Of a stretch of 5,397 nucleotides of DNA, positions 1 to 5,397 are shown piece after piece. The notes under the pieces are model-generated. The model did no database searches and was not told where the DNA came from. It saw only the letters and a program-made list of their open reading frames with translations. This DNA comes from Bdellovibrionales bacterium RBG_16_40_8. GTDB taxonomy: Bacteria; Bdellovibrionota; Bdellovibrionia; Bdellovibrionales; UBA1609. Position 1 is the first letter of the stretch. Each line of letters opens with the position of its first letter. The stretch spans positions 2,118-7,514 of the forward strand of contig MEPT01000001.1 in assembly GCA_001769925.1 (NCBI GenBank), read 5' to 3'. A program made the translations under genes and the position numbers.

Positions 1-1392
1 GGCGAGCGTGAAATTGTACGCGCCATGCTACTATCACCAATAGGCACGCAAGAAATCATTAGCCTGGGTCTTCGTTTAGATCAGGGGCGCATTAAGGTTA
101 AATCAATTTTTCGCGGTCTTGAAGACGAAGAAACTCAATACGAAGAAAAAGAATATATCGAAAAAATTCACGAGCTTATAGGGCACGTGAAGATATATCA
201 AAAACAAACAGCCGATCATTTTGAAGTACTTCGCACAAATGATCTAAGTTCTACTTTTGCTAAAGAAGCTCAGGTTGAGCTTGAAAAATACAATAAAGAG
301 TTGATGGTGAACTTTGAGTCTATCAACTTCAATCGTAAGACTATAAACCGAATTGTTATTAAGTTTAAGAATCTCGTAAGCAGAATGACAACTCTTAGAA
401 AACGTGTTCGTGAGGGATTACAAAAAACATTTTCAAATGATGTGCCTGCACTTGAGGCAAAATTTAAGAAAGTTGAAGCCTCAGATGCTGAAATGCAAAA
501 GCTGCAAAAAGAAATCAATATTAATTTTAATACGTTACGCCAGCATTATTTAAAGGCTAAACATGCAGACAAGCGTTTAAGCCGGCTATGTGCTGAAACA
601 GAAATGAATTTCGAATGGATACGCGACACAAATACACTTATTTGGCGTGGCGAACGCGAAGCAGATAAAGCAAAGGCAGAACTCGTTGAGGCGAATCTGC
701 GTTTGGTGGTTTCTATTGCTAAAAAATATGCAAATCGTGGGCTGCAGTTTTTAGATCTTATTCAAGAAGGTAATATTGGTTTAATGAAAGCCGTTGATAA
801 GTTTGAATATCGACGTGGCTATAAATTTTCTACTTATGCAACATGGTGGATACGTCAGGCCATAACTCGTGCTATCGCCGATCAAGCTCGTACAATTCGT
901 GTCCCAGTACATATGATTGAGACTATTAATAAGCTAGTCAGAACGTCGCGCCTACTAATTCAAGAACTTGGGCGTGAGCCAACGCCTGAAGAAATTACGG
1001 TTAAAATGGATATGCCTCTTGAGAAAGTGCGTAAAGTTCTTAAAATTGCCAAAGAGCCAATATCACTTGAAACGCCTGTTGGCGAAGAAGACTCACATTT
1101 AGGTGATTTTATTGAAGATAAAAATGTTATTAATCCCAGTGAAGCCATTGTTAATTTAAATTTGGCTGAACAAACCCGTAGAGTTTTAGCGACACTTACC
1201 CCACGCGAAGAAAAAGTTTTACGTATGCGTTTTGGTATAGGCGAAGAAAGCGATCACACGCTTGAAGAAGTGGGCCAAGACTTCAATGTGACTCGCGAAC
1301 GTATTCGCCAAATTGAGGCCAAAGCACTTCGTAAACTTCGCCACCCCAGTCGCTCAGGTAAATTGAAAACGTTCATTGACTACGGCGAGTAG
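1..1392 (+). CDS. rpoD: RNA polymerase primary sigma factor RpoD (sigma-70), 5'-truncated
   Basis: The reading frame is open from the first base of the window, so the gene is cut by the left edge and the ATG at 25 is internal. The visible part is 463 residues. Residues 1 to about 190 are the end of region 1.2 and the non-conserved region of proteobacterial-type RpoD: it opens with [13 protein letters not shown], then an acidic stretch ([12 protein letters not shown]) and a Lys-rich helical part containing [15 protein letters not shown]. Region 2 spans about 223-298 and contains [34 protein letters not shown] and the -10-recognition helix [13 protein letters not shown]. Region 3 is about 307-383. 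Region 4 is about 391-449 and ends in the -35-binding helix-turn-helix [20 protein letters not shown]. These features mark a group 1 sigma factor, which directs core RNA polymerase to housekeeping promoters. No key residue appears to be lost. It converges on the ureohydrolase gene with only 17 bp between the stop codons. The sigma-70 call is near certain; an RpoS-type group 2 factor is unlikely given the long non-conserved region. Confidence 0.97.
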   Translation, partial: GEREIVRAMLLSPIGTQEIISLGLRLDQGRIKVKSIFRGLEDEETQYEEKEYIEKIHELIGHVKIYQKQTADHFEVLRTNDLSSTFAKEAQVELEKYNKELMVNFESINFNRKTINRIVIKFKNLVSRMTTLRKRVREGLQKTFSNDVPALEAKFKKVEASDAEMQKLQKEININFNTLRQHYLKAKHADKRLSRLCAETEMNFEWIRDTNTLIWRGEREADKAKAELVEANLRLVVSIAKKYANRGLQFLDLIQEGNIGLMKAVDKFEYRRGYKFSTYATWWIRQAITRAIADQARTIRVPVHMIETINKLVRTSRLLIQELGREPTPEEITVKMDMPLEKVRKVLKIAKEPISLETPVGEEDSHLGDFIEDKNVINPSEAIVNLNLAEQTRRVLATLTPREEKVLRMRFGIGEESDHTLEEVGQDFNVTRERIRQIEAKALRKLRHPSRSGKLKTFIDYGE

Positions 1393-1409
1393 ATAACTAA
1401 TTTTGCAAG

Positions 1410-2330
1410 TTAACAGAAAAACATAAGTTCAAACATTACCGCTACTGCAGCAAGGGCGGTAATGTCAGCGTGATCGTAAGAGGGCGATATCTCGACAACA
1501 TCAGCGCCAACTAGATTTTTTATCTGTAAAGATCGCAAAATTATTTGCGCTTCATAAGTTGTAAGCCCACCAACAACAGGCGTGCCGGTGCCGGGCGCAA
1601 ATGCTGGGTCTAAAGAGTCAATATCAAAAGTTATATAAGTAGGTCCGGTAAACTTCGGTAGGGTTTTTATAAACGATTCAAGACCATTTTTGCGAATATC
1701 GTCGATGGTTGTTGAGCGCATCCCGTATTTTTTTACAAAAGCTAAATCATCTTTGCCAACAAGCGGTCCGCGCAAACCAATTTGTAAAACATTTTTAGGG
1801 TCTACTAGATTCTCTTCAACGGCATGACGTAAAAAAGTGCCGTGATGATATTCGCAATCCCATGCTGCTGGGTATGTATCAAGATGGGCATCGAAATGAA
1901 TAAGTGACAGAACGCCATATTTTTTACTTACTGAGCGAAGAATAGGTAAGGTTATAGAGTGATCTCCGCCTACGGCTATAAATTTTTTATTTTTACTTTT
2001 TAGTATACTTGTAAAAAAATTTTCAATACGCGCATATGTTTGCTCTTGATGAATCGGTACCGTTGGGCAGTCGCCAATATCAGCAAATTTTCTTTTCTCC
2101 CAAAGGTGCTCGGCTCTTGACCAGTGGTACCCACGTCCTAGCGATGAAGCCTGGCGCACATGCGTAGGTGCAAATCTTGCACCAGGGCGATAGCTAACTC
2201 CCCCATCATACGGAACACCAACCAATGCCACGTCATAATCTGCATTCAGGCTTACATGAGGTAGTCTGAAGAAAGTCTTAATTCCAGAATAGCGTGGAAA
2301 CTCACGGCCGCTTAGTGGTTCGTATTTCAT
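1410..2330 (-). CDS. speB: Agmatinase-like ureohydrolase (arginase/agmatinase family)
   Basis: A 306-residue protein of typical family length. Mn(II)-dependent ureohydrolases cleave a guanidino group to urea plus an amine; agmatinase makes putrescine from agmatine in the cytoplasm. The binuclear metal site is complete: GGDHS (H124), FDAHLD (D147, H149, D151) and the DxD of FDIDSLDPAFAPGTGTP (D236, D238). Also present are the substrate-loop H163-G-T and the late VVEISPSYDHADITALAA segment with E280. CEYHHGT, LVDP, QIGLRG and PAFAPGTGTPVVGGLT follow the SpeB/guanidinobutyrase branch rather than true arginases. The start is supported by a strong GGGAG Shine-Dalgarno 6 nt upstream, inside the end of the upstream gene. 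Its ATG overlaps that gene's TGA, so the pair is probably co-transcribed and translationally coupled. No other polyamine gene is visible. The fold and chemistry are secure, but the substrate is not: guanidinobutyrate, guanidinopropionate or guanidine are alternatives. Confidence 0.9.
   Translation of the reverse strand: MKYEPLSGREFPRYSGIKTFFRLPHVSLNADYDVALVGVPYDGGVSYRPGARFAPTHVRQASSLGRGYHWSRAEHLWEKRKFADIGDCPTVPIHQEQTYARIENFFTSILKSKNKKFIAVGGDHSITLPILRSVSKKYGVLSLIHFDAHLDTYPAAWDCEYHHGTFLRHAVEENLVDPKNVLQIGLRGPLVGKDDLAFVKKYGMRSTTIDDIRKNGLESFIKTLPKFTGPTYITFDIDSLDPAFAPGTGTPVVGGLTTYEAQIILRSLQIKNLVGADVVEISPSYDHADITALAAVAVMFELMFFC
1433..1465. repeat. Perfect 10-bp inverted repeat (stem-loop) at the ureohydrolase 3' end
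   Basis: ACATTACCGC (1433-1442) and GCGGTAATGT (1456-1465) are exact reverse complements separated by 13 nt. The element lies inside the coding sequence of the ureohydrolase, around residues 289-299 (ITALAAVAV), about 20 bp before its stop codon and about 40 bp past the rpoD stop. In the minus-strand transcript the stem is followed by a loosely U-rich stretch containing UUUUU. In the plus-strand direction no U-run follows. It could act as a weak terminator or 3'-end stabiliser in the very short convergent junction, but the conserved coding constraint could also have produced it by chance. Confidence 0.45.
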
Positions 2331-2836
2331 TGAAAGCTCCCTTTTTCGCGGCCTACCTGCCAGTTAATTTTTGATTGTTTAATAGTAAGACCATAAGTAA
2401 TTTTACGATCAGCTTTATATTTACCGGTTATTAATTTTTTTCTCTTCTGTACAGATTTCTCTAATTGCTTGATTAAGGCTCCGTCTTTTACCTGATATAC
2501 TACCCACATTAACGTTTCAATTTCGTTTGAGCCAATAGACGGCATCCATAGACCTATTTCTAAAAGCTGGTGGCCTTTTGCTTCGTACCCATATACAAAT
2601 GACCATTCGACAGCGTTATTTTTCAAGTTAGCCGCTGATTGTGGTAATGCCTTAAAGTCACGATCAACTTTATTGTTCAAAAATATTTTATCTTGCCAAA
2701 CCTGAAATTTATTTTTGCCTAATGAAAAATAACAATCTTTTTCAGCTAAATGACGCTTTTTGCAAATCGACTTAGCCCAAATAGGCTCTGCGGCAGCAAG
2801 TACTAAAAGTAATAAACACCCCAATCGAATCAGCAT
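2327..2836 (-). CDS. Small secreted (periplasmic) protein of unknown function
   Basis: A 169-residue protein that I do not recognise. The N-terminus is a textbook Sec signal peptide: MLIR, then the hydrophobic core LGCLLLLVLAAA, then a probable signal peptidase I site after A21 (PIWA|KS). Cys7 sits in the core and is not in a lipobox position. The mature part, about 148 residues, is Lys-rich and basic, with two cysteines (C25, C35) that could form a disulfide in the periplasm. Short alternating hydrophobic stretches (AVEWSFVYGYEA, LLEIGLWMP, TLMWVVYQVKDG, ITYGLTIKQSKINWQV) suggest a small beta-rich domain. There are no transmembrane segments after the signal peptide. The start is the only ATG after an in-frame stop 9 bp upstream; its ribosome binding site is poor. 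It is the first gene of the operon and overlaps the ureohydrolase by four bases, so the pair is probably expressed together despite being in different compartments. Confidence 0.8.
   Translation of the reverse strand: MLIRLGCLLLLVLAAAEPIWAKSICKKRHLAEKDCYFSLGKNKFQVWQDKIFLNNKVDRDFKALPQSAANLKNNAVEWSFVYGYEAKGHQLLEIGLWMPSIGSNEIETLMWVVYQVKDGALIKQLEKSVQKRKKLITGKYKADRKITYGLTIKQSKINWQVGREKGSFQ
2337..2341 (-). promoter_or_regulatory. Ribosome binding site of the ureohydrolase gene
   Basis: On the minus strand GGGAG is followed by the six bases CTTTCA and then ATG. This is the clearest Shine-Dalgarno sequence in the window. It lies within the last codons of the upstream secreted-protein gene, which fits translational coupling and fixes the ureohydrolase start at 2330. 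Confidence 0.75.
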
Positions 2837-2875
2837 ATAACTGTCTTAACAAAGTTCACCTCAGTAGTCATAGTG

Positions 2876-2895
2876 AATATTAGCAAATATTAGTA
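2876..2895. repeat. Two-copy 10-bp tandem repeat, operator-like
   Basis: AATATTAGCA is followed directly by AATATTAGTA, matching at 9 of 10 positions. The TAG at 2871, 2881 and 2891 recurs at exact 10-bp spacing, so a degenerate third copy may precede the pair. Direct repeats one helical turn apart in a divergent promoter region are typical of regulator binding sites, but the low-complexity AT content makes chance a real alternative. Confidence 0.35.
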
Positions 2896-2939
2896 AGACC
2901 TTCGTCATGACATAACCTATCGCGATATTTAGCCGATCA

Positions 2940-2945
2940 TACAAT
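2940..2945 (+). promoter_or_regulatory. Possible -10 hexamer for the propeller-lipoprotein operon
   Basis: TACAAT matches the sigma-70 -10 consensus TATAAT at five of six positions, but no recognisable -35 lies 16-18 bp upstream. Transcription would begin near the GTG at 2950. That would mean either a leaderless mRNA or a start at the downstream GTG at 2983 or 2986. Confidence 0.25.
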
Positions 2946-2949
2946 TTAC

Positions 2950-4077
2950 GTGCAGCGAGCTCCTAAAAAAGTTAACATTAGAGTGGTGGGTAAAGCTATT
3001 TATGTTTTTATAATCTCTTTGTTTTTTTATGTTTCTAGCTGTCGCACAGGTGCGGTAAAAACATCAGCGGCAATCACGCCGCCAGCTGATTTCATACCAC
3101 TTAAAATTGAACAGCTGATATCGTTTGGCGAAAATTATAATGGGCGGTTTTCATCAGATAGTAGTCGAATTATCTTTATCGGTCGTAATCGTACCAAGCA
3201 CAAACATATGCAAGTTTATGAATTTGATCTAAAAACACGTAAAGATCGTCGAATAACTTTTCAAGACGGTGAAATTTTTGATGCGACCTACGCCCAAAAA
3301 GATAATGAAATTATCTATTCTAGCTCTACCGACGAAATCAAAGAAAACCCATTGTTTATTAAACAAGCGCTTGATAAATCAAGAAATATTCAAGGCGATG
3401 GTAAAGGCGCTAGTCTAAACATCAGTCAAAGCCAAAAAAATCTTTACGGAGAAGCTCTTTCTTTTGCCGAAATCTATTTGAGCACTAGTGATGGTCGCAA
3501 AATTCGTCGACTGACAGAATCTGCAGGTTTTGACGGGCAAATTTCGCCCCGCCCGAGATCATCAGAAATAGCGATTCTTTCGCTACGTGGGCAGAAAAAA
3601 CTACTTTATTTACTCAATACCACTTCGCGAAAGCTTTCTATTATTAATACACGTGGGTTAAATGATGAATTTCCAGCTTTTTCGGCTGATGGCAAAGAAC
3701 TTCTTTGGTCTCGCGGCATTGATGACTTAACAAAATCTGAAATTTGGCTAAGCGACCCGCATGGCGGTAAAGCCAAGGCGATTATTTCTGGCAGTGGGCA
3801 TCATCTTGATCCGGCATGGCACCCAAATGGCGAAGAAGTACTGTTCGCCTCTAATCGTGATGATGCCAGCAATTTTGAAGTTTATGCGGCCAAAAAAGAT
3901 GGATCTTGTATTAGGCGACTAACATACCAATCTGGGCTAGATAGATCTCCGCAAGTAAGCCCAGACGGTAAAAATCTTCTTTTTACAAGCGATAGGTCTG
4001 GCCAGCTGCAGCTGTATTTAGCTGAATATAATACTCAGCCTTGCCCTACGATTATTGAATCGGTACAATCCAAGTGA
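2950..4077 (+). CDS. TolB-like / PD40 beta-propeller lipoprotein
   Basis: A 375-residue protein with a lipoprotein signal peptide: a basic N-region with K6, K7, R11 and K15, a hydrophobic core IYVFIISLFFYV, and the lipobox V-S-S-C at 28-31. C31 would be lipidated and the protein anchored in the envelope. The rest is mostly PD40/WD40-like TolB-type blades: about 66-103, 111-126, 173-189 with 195-232, 239-279, 285-325 and 331-360. Diagnostic strings are PAFSADGKELLWS, PAWHPNGEEVLFASNRD and PQVSPDGKNLLFTSDRSG. Such propellers usually bind protein partners. It is not called TolB because it is a lipoprotein, lacks an evident N-terminal TolB domain and has no tolQRA or pal gene beside it. Residues 130-170 look like a low-homology insertion between blades. 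The GTG at 2950 is the first possible start after an in-frame stop at 2908 and has no Shine-Dalgarno; the GTG at 2983 or 2986 would give a shorter, still complete signal peptide. Its TGA shares a base with the next gene's ATG. Confidence 0.85.
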   Translation: MQRAPKKVNIRVVGKAIYVFIISLFFYVSSCRTGAVKTSAAITPPADFIPLKIEQLISFGENYNGRFSSDSSRIIFIGRNRTKHKHMQVYEFDLKTRKDRRITFQDGEIFDATYAQKDNEIIYSSSTDEIKENPLFIKQALDKSRNIQGDGKGASLNISQSQKNLYGEALSFAEIYLSTSDGRKIRRLTESAGFDGQISPRPRSSEIAILSLRGQKKLLYLLNTTSRKLSIINTRGLNDEFPAFSADGKELLWSRGIDDLTKSEIWLSDPHGGKAKAIISGSGHHLDPAWHPNGEEVLFASNRDDASNFEVYAAKKDGSCIRRLTYQSGLDRSPQVSPDGKNLLFTSDRSGQLQLYLAEYNTQPCPTIIESVQSK

Positions 4078-4658
4078 TGCGCACAATATATAGTTTGTTT
4101 AGCAGCATATTTAGTTTATTTATTTTAGTTGTTTTTAATTTGGTGTTATCTTCGCTAACTTTTGCCGCACCCATGCCATTAACATCAAGCTCAATTTTTA
4201 TTTCAGGCCAGCGGGGCCTATTTCATTCACCTGTTGGTTTTTCAATTCATTTGGCTAACACCGATTGGGTACAAATTGAAAAGCCTAAAGACAATTCTTA
4301 TATCGATGCGGTATACCGCGCAGGTTCTGACAACAATATTCAGGCAGCACTTACTGTGCGCACCGATAAAATAACAGATGAGTTAAGCTCGCCAGTTAAT
4401 CTTGAAAATTACGCGCAAAAATGGATGAAAGATTACCCACGTTTTGGTTTTGTAATCTTAACCGCGAAAAAAGTTCGTGTGGGCGAAAGTGTCGGTTATA
4501 TGCTTGATCTTGTTAACCGAGACAACTCAAAGCAGCTTCGCCAAGTGTTATTTGTTAAAAACAAATATGCCGTAACTCTTACCTGTCGCGATGATGTGCA
4601 AAATTTTTCACAAACACTTAAGTCTTGCAACGAAATCATGAGAACATTTAGCTGGTAA
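4077..4658 (+). CDS. Secreted protein, possibly PsbP/Mog1-like fold
   Basis: A 193-residue protein from the ATG at 4077, which shares its A with the TGA of the upstream gene (TGATG). A GTG at 4074 would add one residue. The N-terminus is a long Sec signal peptide with hydrophobic core IFSLFILVVFNLVLSSL and a likely cleavage after A30 (TFA|AP); there is no lipobox. The mature part of about 160 residues starts with HSPVGFSIHL and ends with QVLFVKNKYAVTLTC and a final MRTFSW. This overall pattern, an opening PxGFSI strand, a middle helix (NYAQKWMKDY) and a late strand-helix ending in SFxW, resembles PsbP/Mog1/DcrB-like proteins. That is my reading of the pattern, not a confirmed match. Two cysteines (C170, C184) could form a disulfide. 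Coupling to the propeller lipoprotein suggests the two work together in the periplasm. Confidence 0.8.
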   Translation: MRTIYSLFSSIFSLFILVVFNLVLSSLTFAAPMPLTSSSIFISGQRGLFHSPVGFSIHLANTDWVQIEKPKDNSYIDAVYRAGSDNNIQAALTVRTDKITDELSSPVNLENYAQKWMKDYPRFGFVILTAKKVRVGESVGYMLDLVNRDNSKQLRQVLFVKNKYAVTLTCRDDVQNFSQTLKSCNEIMRTFSW

Positions 4659-4782
4659 CATCACTTAAGCGGGCAACAAATTATATCTGGAATAAATAAG
4701 TCAAAGCCGGAAGTAATCTAAAAGCAAAGGGCATTAAGGCTCAGCCGAGATTGGCCGCTATTTCTTTTAAACAAAGCTATCG
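4659..4782. other. Convergent intergenic gap with no clear element
   Basis: This 124-bp stretch separates two convergent genes. I see no strong GC-rich hairpin followed by a T-run on either strand, and no open frame longer than about 17 codons. A weak minus-strand stem (CGGCC, six-base loop, GGCTG, with one G-U pair) is present near 4742-4757 but lacks a terminal U-run. Confidence 0.5.
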
Positions 4783-5397
4783 TTAATTAAGTGTCTCGGT
4801 TAATTTTTGCAAAAAACGTTTGCGTGTTTTGGCTGACAAGGCTGCATCAACATTATTAAAAGCGTCGATATGGCGGCCACTTTCTAGTGGCCAAAATTCT
4901 TTAGGCTCTTGCGCGTTTTCAAAAACTTTTTCTCCAAGAGTAAAACTAACAATTGGGTCTTTTTTTGCATGAATAACAAGAAGAGGAATTGGCGAAATAT
5001 CTTTGACCCTAATACCTGGGGCATATTCGTCACTAATAACAAGCCAGGCTATGGGCTGAAATAACCACGTCACCCAGTGCTTTGACATAGCTGATCTGGC
5101 GGCTGAGCGATAAGATAAAAAAGTAGACTCAGCTACAACAAGCTTCGGGTTAATTTCGCCCTTAAGATCAATTATCGAGCGTAAAGCAATAGCGCCGCCT
5201 AAACTTTGCCCATATATAATAAGCGGTACGTTCGCGCGTCGCATAGCAACTGCGCGCATCGCTGCTTTACCGGCTTCGACGGTATTTTTTGGGGTTGGTT
5301 TACCAAGAGTCTCGCCGTACCCAGGATAATCAAATGTGAACAAGTCATAACCCTCTAGTACAAGCCAATAAAGACTTAAAAAATGTGCCGTGCGGTT
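4783..5397 (-). CDS. Serine alpha/beta hydrolase (BEM46/ABHD13-like), N-terminally truncated
   Basis: The frame is open to the right window edge, giving 204 visible residues without the N-terminus; the TTG at 5343 is internal. The visible part begins NRTAHFLSLYWLVLEGYD and runs into FTFDYPGYGETLGKPT, the strand after the expected upstream HGN oxyanion motif. The nucleophile elbow is GQSLGG (S65), the acid is in VIHAKKDPIV (D147) and the histidine is in SGRHIDAF (H176), so the catalytic triad is intact. A hydrophobic cap-like stretch (WVTWLFQPIAWLVI) lies at about 108-121. The DYPGYGET, GQSLGGAIALR and HAKKDP strings fit the BEM46/ABHD12/13/17-type hydrolase family, whose bacterial members are often envelope-associated and of unknown substrate. 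Whether this one carries a signal peptide or lipobox cannot be seen. It converges on the secreted-protein gene. Confidence 0.9.
   Translation of the reverse strand, partial: NRTAHFLSLYWLVLEGYDLFTFDYPGYGETLGKPTPKNTVEAGKAAMRAVAMRRANVPLIIYGQSLGGAIALRSIIDLKGEINPKLVVAESTFLSYRSAARSAMSKHWVTWLFQPIAWLVISDEYAPGIRVKDISPIPLLVIHAKKDPIVSFTLGEKVFENAQEPKEFWPLESGRHIDAFNNVDAALSAKTRKRFLQKLTETLN

Larger units (their letters stand above)
2837..2949. promoter_or_regulatory. Divergent intergenic control region
   Basis: This 113-bp AT-rich gap separates two divergent operons, so promoters for both should lie here or just inside the flanking genes. It holds the 10-bp tandem repeat and a -10-like hexamer described separately. 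I could not find a convincing -35/-10 pair on either strand, so the exact promoters are not assigned. Confidence 0.5.

Noticed and set aside
270..518. Minus-strand open frame of 82 codons
   Set aside because: It lies antisense within the rpoD non-conserved region, and its translation has no recognisable domain.
960..1148. Minus-strand open frame of 62 codons
   Set aside because: It is antisense to sigma region 3, which is clearly the coding strand here.
1980..2026. A/T homopolymer runs in the ureohydrolase gene as phase-variable tract
   Set aside because: The longest run is about seven bases, the frame is intact, and the codons (Lys/Phe-rich linker) explain it in an AT-rich genome.
4683..4736. 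Minus-strand 17-codon open frame in the convergent gap
   Set aside because: It is too short, has no ribosome binding site, and nothing suggests a peptide.
4742..4757. Possible rho-independent terminator for the hydrolase gene
   Set aside because: The stem is only five pairs including one G-U, and it is not followed by a T-run.
4783..4790. TTAATTAA palindrome at the hydrolase stop codon
   Set aside because: An 8-bp AT palindrome is expected by chance in AT-rich DNA, and no partner copy was seen.
1..5397. Defence island, prophage, insertion sequence or CRISPR content
   Set aside because: No transposase, integrase, nuclease, repeat-spacer array or terminal inverted repeats are visible; the genes are housekeeping or envelope types with similar base composition.

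Overview
The window looks like ordinary chromosomal DNA from a fairly AT-rich Gram-negative bacterium. The primary sigma factor has the long non-conserved insert typical of proteobacterial-type RpoD. Three of the six genes encode exported proteins: one lipoprotein with a TolB/PD40-type beta-propeller and two with Sec signal peptides. This fits a diderm, possibly a low-GC deltaproteobacterium or Bdellovibrio-like lineage, but that placement is only an inference. I see no phage genes, insertion sequences, CRISPR array, tRNA or rRNA.

Layout: (1) 1-1392, + strand, the 3' part of rpoD, cut by the left edge. (2) 1410-2836, - strand, a two-gene operon: a small secreted protein of unknown function, then an arginase/agmatinase-family ureohydrolase. 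The two overlap by four bases (ATGA), so they are probably translationally coupled. rpoD and the ureohydrolase converge with only 17 bp between them, and a perfect 10-bp inverted repeat lies just inside the ureohydrolase 3' end. (3) 2837-2949, a 113-bp divergent intergenic region with a two-copy 10-bp tandem repeat and a -10-like hexamer. (4) 2950-4658, + strand, a second two-gene operon: a lipoprotein with about six PD40-type propeller repeats, then a secreted protein resembling the PsbP/Mog1-like fold. Their stop and start codons share a base (TGATG). (5) 4659-4782, a 124-bp convergent gap with no clear element. (6) 4783 to the right edge, - strand, the C-terminal part of a serine alpha/beta hydrolase of the BEM46/ABHD13-like type. 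Its 5' end lies outside the window.

The genes do not form one obvious pathway. rpoD is housekeeping. The ureohydrolase would release urea from agmatine or a related guanidino compound in the cytoplasm, while its operon partner is exported. The propeller lipoprotein and its partner probably act together in the envelope. The best leads for new biology are the two coupled pairs, each containing an exported protein of unknown function, and the shared divergent control region between them. I found no strong evidence for a new defence or mobile system.
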